From Mactromeris polynyma (taxonomy: Eukaryota; Mollusca; Bivalvia; Venerida; Mactridae): 64,000 nt of DNA. The position numbers and the translations under genes were made by a program. Of the stretch, positions 26,245-38,400 are shown one piece after another. The notes below the pieces were generated by a model, which saw only the letters and a list, made by a program, of their open reading frames with translations, was not told the origin of the DNA and made no database searches. The DNA lies in assembly GCA_032209605.1 (NCBI GenBank), contig JASFXZ010000008.1, positions 4,154,001 through 4,218,000 on the forward strand, given 5' to 3'. The first letter of the stretch is position 1. Each line of letters begins with the position of its first letter.

Positions 26245-26477
26245 TTATAGTTTTAGTTCTTTCATGATCTTTTTATTTTTGTTCTTTTCAGCCTGGGCTA
26301 TAGCCCATACTTGATGTTTAATTTTCACCCATGGCAATGATGCCAAAGCTGTACTACTTCTCTGAAGTAAAGTTACATCCGCCTTCACTGGTGGTTTGCC
26401 AGATCTTAAGGAACGCTGAACCAGTGGTTTCAATTGGAGCTTTTCCTCGACAGACCACGTCTTCTTCTCCCTTTTCT
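26245..26477 (-). CDS. Exon q: terminal exon, SANT/Myb-like tail
   Basis: The acceptor is ATTTTGCAG and the exon ends in TAA at 26245-26247. It encodes 76 residues after the shared codon: KREKKTWSVEEKLQLKPLV, then RSGKPPVKADVTLL, LPWVKIKHQVWAIAQ and a Lys-rich end. W-S-x-E-E-K, then a G-K-x-P-x-K loop and a second W-V-x-I-K helix, is the pattern of the SANT/Myb-like module at the C-terminus of Crypton-derived proteins. Confidence 0.8.
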
Positions 26478-29400
26478 CTGCAAAATTTAAGACACAACAA
26501 CCCTAAAAATTCTGGAAGCCATTGTTGAGTTCAACAGTTATGAAAATAACTATTTTTTTGTCAATAAGACTTCCTGAACATTTGAAATACAAAACATTTG
26601 TACTTCATAATACAGAATGTTTGTAACTGTATTCCTTAACATAGACATCTAGCAAATGAAAAGATAATCATGGCGCTTTGTGCCTTTGTTATGCTACTCT
26701 GTTTTGGCAGTTAGGTTTTTTGTTCACCTATTTATGGTTATTAACCAGCTTTAGCCTCAGTGAAGCCTCAAACTACTGACAGCTTTTCAATATGAATCAG
26801 TCAAATAAAGGATGTTGACTTAAATTGAATTGTAAAGAAGTAATAGTACAAAGACTTGATACAATACAACCAGTACATGTAATAAGTAAAGACTGTTGCT
26901 CTTGGAAAAAAATATAACCCACCATGTCTTCTTTTGACCTTTTTTCTGCCAATTGTAGAATCAGATGAGTCAGATGAATCATCATGTACAGCTGCTGAAA
27001 AAGCAATGTATTTACTTATGCACAAATATTCACTAGAATACACAAATGTACTTTATCTCTGTGACTGTTATGATGCAATATTATTAAAGGACCTGAAAAT
27101 AATTTGTATGCCGTTACTTTTGTTCTAATTGCGTATTTGATTATTTCAATTGATTTAATTATAACTACACTCATAGTGTAGTTATTTATTTTCTGGTCTT
27201 TCGAGATCATTGAATGTAACTCCTATTCAGAAAAAAGAGTTTTACTTAAGCTGATGCTAGGGGGCGTTGGCAGTGTTGCATATTTCAATACTGCCAATGA
27301 GCAGTCTCAATCAAACAGACTGCTATTTTCACATCGAAGATGTATTTTGTGCTTCCGAGGGATCTACCCTTATAGACTATATATTTCCTAAACCTTTTCA
27401 TGAATTTAAAATGTTTATATCATCATCCTCAATGTACTGTTAAATATGTGCTTTGTATAAACATACACTCAATGAATCAGTAAAACAAATATTCTTTGCA
27501 TGCCATGATTAAGAGATTATTAAAAAAATGAATTTTCAATATACATGTGTATTCTTAATCCTTGAGGTCTACAATTGTCATATTTACAGTTATACATTGT
27601 AAACAATACTAAACATTTTCTCCACAAGACTTGCAGAGAAAATTCCAGCAGTCGTAAGAGCCAAAGTATCCCAAAGTGCATCACATGTTCGGATTTTCAA
27701 GGACATAAATAAATTCAAACAATTTCGATATGTGTAAGAAAGCCTGCAAAATGTACAGAGCAACGTAAAGAGATCTAGCTAAATGCTTTCTTGTTTGGCA
27801 CTGGGTATGGTTGTTTATTTGAACATAACTTGCTTATTAATCCTATAAAAAAAAACCACAAAGACTAAACAAGATTGATATCTTGTCTGATGGACATGTT
27901 TTCACTGTTTTCTTAAACAAGGTTAATACATCTGCCTCACAATTGCTTTTGGCTTCGAGTCTACGAAAGCAAGTGCTCACTGGTTGATTAGAGTACCTTG
28001 TGGTATGTAAGTAGAATCCATATCCGAGTCGAAGTCGTCTTCTCCTGAGAACTGGTAAACAATTGCCTTCTTTCGTTTCTGTTTCCCTGTAAGCAAAAGT
28101 TGTAAAGTAAGTTGAAACTAGAGCTGAATGTGAAGAATACCCCCGATCCCTGCTTTGTCACAGGAAATAATCTAATATTTCATAAAAAGGGCAACTTTGG
28201 AACCACTGAACTGGGCCTCACAAAAAGTATGTCTTGCACATCTACACTTCATAGCGATCATATGTACGAAGTTTCAATGGGATGACTTGAAAACTGTGGA
28301 AGTAGTTTGCGACACAAACTTTGTACATGAAGGTATTTATAATAATTTCATAAAAGGGGCTAACTCTAAAACCTATGGCCCGGGCTTCACGAAAAATATG
28401 TCTTGCACATGAACACTTCATAAGGATCATGTGTACTAAGTTTCATTTGGATGACTTCAAAACTGTGGAAGAAGTTTGCAACACAAACTTTTTGCAGTAG
28501 ACCGACCGACCGACCAACCAACCAACCGCATGATGACTCCTATATAACCCCCCGCCCCCTAATTTCATTAGGCGTGGGTATAAAGAAGAAAGTTCCATCC
28601 TTAACAAAATACATTTTGAGGAGAAAGACCATTTCACTACTGCAAAAGAATGGATAAAGAACAGATATGTATTCTCTGCATGGTATTCTCAAAAAGAAAC
28701 AAACTACTACCTCGGGTGTCCAGGACGTCTGATTGTGCCTCTACCGCCTGTGATGTTTCTTCCTTTGCAGCACCTAAACACAAAAGATTGCAAAGATTGA
28801 AATTTTCAAGTTCAAGAAACAAAAACTTTGGAAAAAACGTATCTATCAGACGACTTCCCTTGTTTTCCATGTAATATCGACTTCCCTTGTTTTCCATGTA
28901 ATATCACCATTAAGTATTTTTTATATGTAACATGTGTAATATCACGACGTTGTCAACGTCATTTAACTAAACACTTTACATAAGCACAATGGCGCACGTT
29001 ATCGCTATCAACATTGTTAAATTCTGAATAATTTTATTTCATAAAGTAATATAATAAAAAGAATCTTACACTCGTCATATAATATAACGTTTATTAAACT
29101 TGTTCAAGACATGTTATAAAACTCGCCATAGGCTCGTTTAATAACATTTCTTTGAACTCATTTAATAAATGTTGATATTATATGACAACTCATGTAAGAT
29201 CCTATATGTCTGATATAACAATGACTGGCTATTTTCAAAAGAAAATTTTTACCTGCTGAGCTGTCTGTTGACCGAGATTTGGCTACCTCTTCGTCCTCTT
29301 GAGGTTCCCCTTCGTAAGGAAGATCTGTAAACAGTATTATAAAAAGCCAATGATTTATGAACAGTAATTATTGCCTCTGTTAACAACTCCCACAGTGAGG

Positions 29401-32400
29401 ACACAGTTTGCCTCCCAAAAAAACTTGCTTTGTGAGGACATAATTCTACTTTTCTCAATACCTGAGTGAGCCACAATTTAGATGTCTGTTAGGGATTCTA
29501 ACTTGAAAAAACAACAACAAGAGGAATGAGGGCCTGTGCTCTACTGGCTTGCCTAATTTGGTCATTTTCTGTCTCAAGTTCTCAAAGACATCAAACTGCT
29601 CAGCAAATTTGGTCAAAATTGGACAAAACATGAATCTTAAACAAGCTAAAATATGGCTACTTCGACGATTTAACCGAGGTTTCGTGGATATCTAACTACA
29701 GTACAAGTTTAGTGAACATCGGAGGCGCGATTGTGTTCACAAACTAAATTATAGAAATTAATGCCTACTTTAAGGGCCATCATCGAGTCATAATCAAGAA
29801 AAAGGCATTAAGCCGAAATACTATAAACAGAAAGTATTTTAAAATAACCGTTGGTGTTTACAGACAGTATCGTTTCTTTGTTGTTTATGAATTGTCTAGA
29901 CACATGCTGAATAGTTATTAAAAGAAAATACCTGCTGAATTCTTGTCAAGCAGGGATCTCGCTACCTCCTCCTCATCCTGTCCAGCTTCATCTTCAGGGA
30001 GATCTGTGGAAAAGGAAACAAACGCAAGTTAAAAAAGTGAAAAGTGAAAGTTTCATTTTAATTTCCATTAGCAGAATTTATTTATCATTAAAAGGTTCAA
30101 AGCTATACAATTTTTAGAACTTACATTTCTCGATCACCTTTTTATCCCATAAATTGAATATTTCTATTTCCACTTGCATGCAAAATTGCTGGGTATAAAA
30201 GTAATCAAATGATATCAAGTTTTGTTGTAAAAGTTTTGATCCTGCCATAACAAAAACAGCATCCAAAACTCAGCACATACCATTGAGGTCCAAGTCGTCT
30301 AATGACATGCCAGAATACTGTGCCGCTTTTCCATTCTCCACAGCCAGTAGCAACTTGGAAATTTTGGCCAACTCTATAACATCGTCTTGTAAACGATAAA
30401 ATTTTCGATGAACTGCAAGTTCATGGCCCATGTGTCGAGCCACTTCCTGGAGGTCTTTTTCATCCATACCAAATACCTGCAATGACCATACTCACTTCTA
30501 ATGTTTTGGCCACAAATAATGACGCCATATACTAAACTCAGGGTAATACATTAAATCAAATAATGTTTTTCATAGTGTAGTTATTTATTAACTTGTCTTT
30601 CCGGATCATTGAAGGTATTTTTTGCTCAGAAGATAGTGGCAGTGAAACCTATTTCATTACTGCCAATGAACAGTCTCAATAAAACCGATACTGCTATTAT
30701 CATACTCAAGATGTATTTTGTGTTTCCGAATGATCTATCTGTTTTTGTCACGCATTGAACATACAAGAGCCCTGACAGGAAAAGTTCACATACTGAATTT
30801 CTTTTTTTTAGCATTCTCCTACAGTTTTTTATCATTAAACATGTATACATTCTATGGAAAATTTACTTTCCTAGCATATCAGAATTACTACAATATTACA
30901 GGTGTGAATCCTTGTCAGCCTTTTGTCTCTTGACTTTTGTTAAGTTACAAGAAAAACAACTTAATCAAGATCATTATAAAGTGGCAGGATTTTCATATTT
31001 AAAAACTTTGAATATTTAGCTCTGATAAACTGTTTTAGAATGATCTGAACATAAAGAAATTAAATAGTCAGAACTGCAATTGCTTGTACATGTATACCAA
31101 ATATTTAATCATTTCTTCATCTACATCCACAAGTAAAATTCCGTACCGCCCCGGTTAGCGCAGTCGGTTAAGCACTAGTCTGACAATGCAATGGTCCTGA
31201 GTTCAATTCCCGGGACTGGCTGGTTATGGTCACTGTGGTGATTTGATCAAAGATTTATTCTGAGTTCATTCGCCTTCCACCGCTGATTCAAGTTGGAAAA
31301 CTGTCAGTCCCTTGCAGTGAAACCGAGGAATGCACTGGTTGTAGAGCCCAGGTAGATCCTATATAGACTGACAACGCCTGTATTTGACCGTATAACGTCT
31401 TGACATACGTTAAACCCAATAAAACAAAAACAAAATAAAAATCCGTAAGCAGAAAACATACTTGCACAACAGTTGCCAAGTACTTGCGAAGTGCTGGAAA
31501 CTTCAGTGCTTCTGGTCGTTCCAGGTCAGGAGTGCGAGCCATAACATATCTGAGGGCCTCACATCCCTGAATGAATGAGTTGCTGCCCTGAAATACAAAC
31601 CAGGGGGTAAAAAAACAACAAAACTGTTCTTTTAAGCAACCGACTAACATGTAAAATCTAGTTGTTAATACACAAGCATGGTCTCTGTATATTTTATTTG
31701 AAACAAAACTAAAAGCTGCTTTAGTTTAAACTCTTTTAAGACTCTGTTAAAAAATGCATCTGAGGGAGAATTAGTCTATTACATAATTTATTGTCAAAAG
31801 ACCTACATGTATAGAGAACAGTCTTTTTCATCCAAAGTTGGTATAGCAAAATCCTAATAATTTTAAATCCTACCGAGAGCCCTGCCTTTTTATCCCTGAA
31901 TTTGCACGAAGTAAAGTAACCTGCTGTTTGTGCAAAAATAGGCAGACATTTTAAATTACAGTGCTTTTATGAAACTGTTCTTGCTATTTACCTTGGCAAA
32001 CACATACTGGTTGTTCCTATCGATACCACATTTGTCCCTTGTGCTAATAAGCAAATCAATTCCCAACCTCGGTTTGCGTGTCAACAGGACAGGTACCTTT
32101 CGGTTTTGTTTCCCCATCACCTCTACTAGATCCATCCTGAAACATTGATCATACGCTGTTGCAGTAAAGACAGGATGCTCTCAGTACTGCAGAATAATAT
32201 TAAATACAGCAATATTTACAGTAAAGGCCACTAAATCTTTTGCATCAGGATTACATTATTCATCAAAGAAAGATGCTCCTTAATACGCTATTACTTTTAA
32301 ATGAGAATGTATGTACAGATTGTAAAGACAACCTATACTGATTGTATGTCCGACATTTGGTTTGAAAAATTCAACTAGAAATGAAATGATTTGATCTTTT

Positions 32401-35400
32401 ACGTGAGCATCAAGTCATACCTATCAATAGTGTAATATTGTTCTGATATTTTGCCTTTTAGAAAAGAAAACTTTGTTAGGAATGTAAGTCAAAATTTTAC
32501 ATACTTTTTTGCCAATTCACTCTCGAATTTGTTTAGAGAGTTGTAAATTTCTGAATTTCCGGTACTCCAGTCAGCTCTCTCCAGATACTTTTTAACTTGC
32601 ATAGCCGCACATTCGTTCCCACGTCTGAAGTTGAACAGTGTAACTTTTGTCAGCAAATAATTGGCAAATGCTCGCCAATTTTGTTTTCCTGGTTCACTCA
32701 ACAACTCTATTTCAGCTTCTTTTATCTTCTTGTCCAAGAAACTTTGTATTTTCACCAAATCTTCAGTAAGGGGTAACAACTGTTTCTTGTTAAATCTTCT
32801 TTCCATTGAAGTTTGGTGTGCAATACTTCCAATCTTACTGGACCACTGTTTTGAATACAGGTATAAGAAATCAGCCACATCTTGCCGTCTTTCCCTGTCT
32901 CTGTCAACCACTAGTCTGCCTTCAATCATTTCTGCAAACTTACAGATCAACTGTCCAGTTTTCTTTGCCAATTCAGGTTTTGTAAACATAATAACTCCAT
33001 TGAGACTTCTCTCTTCACTTACTCCAACTGTTGTACGTACAGCTTCAACCAGAGCATCAAATTTATCAGGTGACAAGTATTTAGACAATTCAGTGCTATC
33101 ATCTTTGATGAGTGATCTTAATTCTCTTTTGATTCTTTCTAGAAGCCTCATTCTGTATCTGACTTCCCCGGCTCGCCGTCGGCCAAGTCTTTCAAACTGT
33201 GTCCGTCCAAACATCATGATACCTGAATCATTTTTGACCCCCTTTCCTATGGAATCGTCTTGAAGCGCAAGCAAGACATGTACATAAAACTCCTCTTTTT
33301 CAGCACCTATCTCCTTCTCCTTGGCTAATCTTACCCCTGCTCCATGTAGTAACCGCATACCCGAAGCTACCATCTTACGCTGCACCTTTTCTTCTTCATC
33401 AAAGGTAATGGGTTCTGAACAAAGAGGATCCGGTGAAAACTTGCACCTCTGCCCATGTCTCCACAGATCATCTTTCACATAGAATCGTAGACAATATTTG
33501 CACGGTAGGTAGTCTGCTTTAACATGCACTCCTTTTTCTGGTCTTCTAGAAACTATTAGTTCCCTTCTGTCATTTGGATTTTTTAATACTTCTATGTTAT
33601 ATAGGAAATCACCTTCATTTCTAAGTGCATCCAAAGTATGCTCTCTGTCTATCTGAGTTTTTTTCTTTATTTTTGATGCGGCTGGCAACAGAGCAATTTC
33701 CTTTTCATCTTTGTGTTTACTGCAAAGATGTCGGCTAATTTTCAAATCTAGTTTGTCACAATAGATGCAGGCATGCACTTTTGAATAGTCATGCTTTCCC
33801 TTCCGATCATATTTTGTATTAACTGTCATCACCCGGTCGTGTCGCACACCTGAAGTGAAGTGTTGATGTAATAATTACCAATTGTCTCATGATAAGTCTA
33901 CAGACAGTTTATTACTAGAAGAGTGTTCCACAGAACATGTGTGTCGCCGTTCCATATTTTGTTAGTATACTAACAAGGTTTAGATATCAAGTTGCACAGA
34001 TGTTGTTGACATACAGTTATATATTGAAATGTTGATGGAAAAATCTGAAGAAATGACCAAATATTTCTGGGGAAAACCCTCAATAGCAAACATGGCAGAG
34101 AATTATATTATTAGAAAATAATTAAGCTTTTCCCTTGCGATTTCTTAACAAAAGCTGGTGTATACTTCTTTCCATAAAATATGAGAGTAGGGACAAACAA
34201 CAGCGTGTTTGACTAAGCAGATGTCACAATATTCTTTCTATAACAAACACCATTGAATGCATCCATGATGTTTCATTTGAATACCTCAAAAACAACAACA
34301 AATAGTGCAAAGCTGACTTGAAAACTTAATACATAATTCCATACCTTCACACTCCTCTCCCTCTGCTGTCGTAGAGTCGGCATTTGTAACACTCAAATGT
34401 CTAACCTCCTGAAATAGTAGCACAAAAATCATGCTTCATATAGTATTACAGTAGAACTACACAAAACAGGACTTCTACATTTCTACAGCAATCTTACTAC
34501 AACTGACAGCATCCTCTAAATGAAAACAAATTTAGTCTAAAAGGGTATATCCTTCGTAAGCACAAAATTCATCTTCCATGTGAAAATAGCAGTCAGTGTA
34601 TTATTGAGACTGCTCATTGGCGTTATGAAATATGCAACACTGCCAACGCCCCCTAGCACCAGCTTAAGCAGAACTCTACTTTCTGAACAGGAGTTACATT
34701 CAATGATTCCATAAGACCAGAAAATAACTACACTATGAGTGAAGTACGGGGCGACATTTTACGGCCGCACACAGCACTTAACACCAGCTGTAGTGACATA
34801 GCATATTGAATCCCAGAACAACTTTCATCTTTAAGTGTGACCTTGACCTACAGGCCTGGGTTTTGCTTGTGACAACTTATCATTGGTGCACAATTACGTT
34901 TTAAAATCCCTCCACGGATGAAAAAGTTAAAGTCCAGACATAAAAATGCAGACAGAAAGCAATTCGTGTAGTGCAACATAGGATGGATAACTAATTATTA
35001 CCTGAAAAGGGACTATCTCCGATTCATCAGACTCTGAACCAGGAACAAAGTCATTCTGCAAATAAGTTAAATTTTCATGTTTCAAAAAAATGTTCACATA
35101 AAATCAATTAAATAATACCTAAATATGACACAAATTGTTCAATCTCAAGCTTTATTTACAGTCGACTCTCGTTAAGACGAATTTTTCGGGACCGTCAGAA
35201 ATAGTTCGTCTTAACGAAAATTCGACGTAAACGTCGGGAGGCCATTTTGGTGGTGTTACGTGAGAAAGTCTAGTTCGTGACGACTGCTTTGTGTTTAATC
35301 GCCATTTGCATAAAACAAATGTTAAAGATTACGTGTTTTAATTAAAGTACACGCTTAATTAAATCACTAATTTTGGCATGTTTTACAAACTATCGGTTTG

Positions 35401-38400
35401 ATCGCAGTGTTCAACAATTCGACATGTACAAATCCTTCAATTATGTAAACAATCGATAATTAAATGTGCGAAAATACAGGTAAATCATCTCAGTGACGTG
35501 TGAAAACATTCGTCGCCAGCAGGATACGATCCGACTTCGTGTTAAACAATAGATTTAAGGTGCGAACTTGTTAAGCAGGACTTCGAAAAAACTTTGACGT
35601 AACGTAACTTCGAGACAAAAATTCGTCTTAACCGACAGAAATTCAAATAGACAAAGAAGGATAAAATCGGGACTTTTGAAAAACTTCGACGTAACGGAAA
35701 ATTCGTCTTAAGCGAGTTCGTCCTAACGAGAGTCGACTGTAGTTGGACTAGAGAACTAAATCTGGTTATAGCGTTGTTTTGTGATGAAGTCACTTGGACT
35801 TCCAACCAATCGATTCATCTTCTCTCAGATAAGCCTAATTCTCTAATTAAGTGCAAGTATGTCAGATACACAATAAGTTTCAATTGAATACACACAGATG
35901 GTGGTCAATCATGTATAGTCATGCAAACACATAAATATGATGTAAAATTAATTCAGACTATTTTATGATCCATACATTGATCTAATTCTGTGACTTTTTA
36001 ATACAAAATACTGTAATTACCATTGTGTGCGCAGTATGGGGTGGTTCAAGTTCATTTGGCAGTTCAGTATCTTGGGTCTCACCACCTCTGTTGTCTGTAA
36101 ACAAATGATTCTAGGCTAGTATGTGGCCAAATAGTCACAGGATATTACAAATTCAATATGGCTACAAGAATGTTTCACAACTGACCCCAAAAAAGCAGGA
36201 TTTATCACATAATTTGCACTCCAGGAGTGGCATAAAGCAGTGACATAAATATCATATGTAACTAGTTACATAAATAGCCAGTGTGACGTCACTTATGACG
36301 TCATAAATGGCCAGTGTGACGTCACTTTAAATGACAGCATATTGTTTACAATTGTTCAGAATTTCGGCATTTATTAAAAATATTGTTGAAAGAGAATAAA
36401 TCTCGATAAATGAAATGTTATAAGTGCCTTGTTGCTAATTTTGTATAAAATCAAAAGGTTATTGATAGGGACTACTTTTTACAGTGGAAGTATGCATAAG
36501 AACTTCGGGTGAACTTCGGTCACTGTGTATATGAGGACAAGAAAGATCTGTCTATTTAAAGATTGAAAACAATCTATTTATGGTGTTATGTGATAAATAG
36601 AATCTTACATTCATGCTTATTTGATATTGTTTTTATGAAACTCGTCGACTGAAACGAATATGAGTCGACTCGTTTCATAAAAAAATATCAAATAAGCATG
36701 AATGTAAGATCCTCTATTTATGGAATATAACCTAGAAATTCAGAGCTTAGTGCCAGCCTAGTAACAAATTATATCACTTAAAAATCTAGTCTCTTTCAAA
36801 GAACTGCTAGCTGTATGAGGACGCATCAATATTTCTCCACTTTTCAAGAAACTAAGTGAGGACAAAACTCTTTCTAATTTCATGAAATTTACAAGGACAA
36901 AGCAGAAATAGAAACAAGTTAGTTATATACATGTATGATTGACACACTGTTCTTGAACCGAATCAATACCTATAGATAGTATATAACATTTTTGCACTGT
37001 GTAAAATATTTTATTTAAACAGGGAACGCAAATACAAAGTGACAAATGTCCTTGGTCCTAGGTCATCATTAAAACTATGTTTGCAGTGCTCGAACTCAGA
37101 ATTTTGAAAGTGAGTAGGTGGGTATATGCAGGTGTTGTTTTTTTGTAACAACTACATATTTTAAAGAAAGGGACGTATGCTTTAAAGTTTTTTGGTAATA
37201 ACAGAGAAATATAATGGAGCAAAGGACAAGAAAGTAACGAACAGGATATAAAAAAATGTACGAAAACAGTTTCAGTGGGCCAGTCGGAGCACTGCTAACA
37301 AGCAATTTTTTATTGATAGCCGTACAGTGTACATATGTAGCAAGTACTTCAAAAATCCATTATGAGAAAAGAAAAATGTGCTAGAAACAAACATACGGAC
37401 AAACGACATATGTATATTGACATTTATCCTGCTGATTTCCAAAGATCATGCATATAAAGTTAGAATTTTGTGCCATGCAAATTTTCTAGTAAAATATGAC
37501 ATGCAATTTGACTGTACAACTTTATTTGCAAAACAAGTTACCTTTTTGAAGTTTCCATTTAAATGCCCTTCCTCCTACTTCAAACATATCATTGTCCTGT
37601 AGGCTTTTAACATGCCTTGTACGTGAATCAACCAAAAATATCTATAAAGAACAAAAAGTAGAAAAATTGTTTTGAAAAATTCCTACACTAAAACATAATA
37701 AGGAATTCACAAGAGCTTAACATTTAATGCTTTAATTGCCCTAAAATAATGCCATATAATAGTCTGTGATCAATTTATCGCTGCTTTCTGTGTTCAGGGA
37801 TTCATTAAAATTCAAACAGGCTGAGGTGAACAAAACTTTATTTAGTCGTATCCTTTTTGATACATATATACATCTATATCCATTTGGTCTGACTGGCTTT
37901 AGCAAGAACGAGATTCCGAAAGTTCTGAACTTACTTATTATTGGTACCAAACTTTAGCATAATCATTATTTATCTTGTAGAAATAAAAAAAATGAATAGC
38001 TGAAAGCAATAAAATATGCATTATTTATAGCACTACCTGGCCGAGCTGATTTACTTCTATAAGTATCTCATGGGCTGTGGCATTCTTCACAATAATGTCA
38101 TTTGAACTTGCACTGAAATACATAAACAGACACCTGTGCATCTTGGTAAGAAAGTATGCGTCAGATGTGGTTGTCACTTGTGAATACTTCTCCTGAGGGT
38201 TCATTGAGGTTAAAGTTTAAACCTAAATATCTACAACTTACTAAACAAGAATGAAAAAAATCCCCCAAATTCTGAACACTATTACTTATAAATTTACCAG
38301 ACATATATAAGCTTCTCCAGATTGACTAAAGTGACTGTTTCTACAAAGAAGGCATGTCTCCCTCTAATGTTGCACATGATCCTTCCAACACGTTTGCTCA

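Noticed and set aside
31146..31220. A tRNA gene
   Set aside because: A and B boxes are present, but there is no closed acceptor stem or anticodon arm. The sequence continues into a SINE body flanked by target duplications.
32661..33263. A 200-codon plus-strand frame
   Set aside because: It is antisense to exon h, which has clear zinc-knuckle and recombinase motifs.
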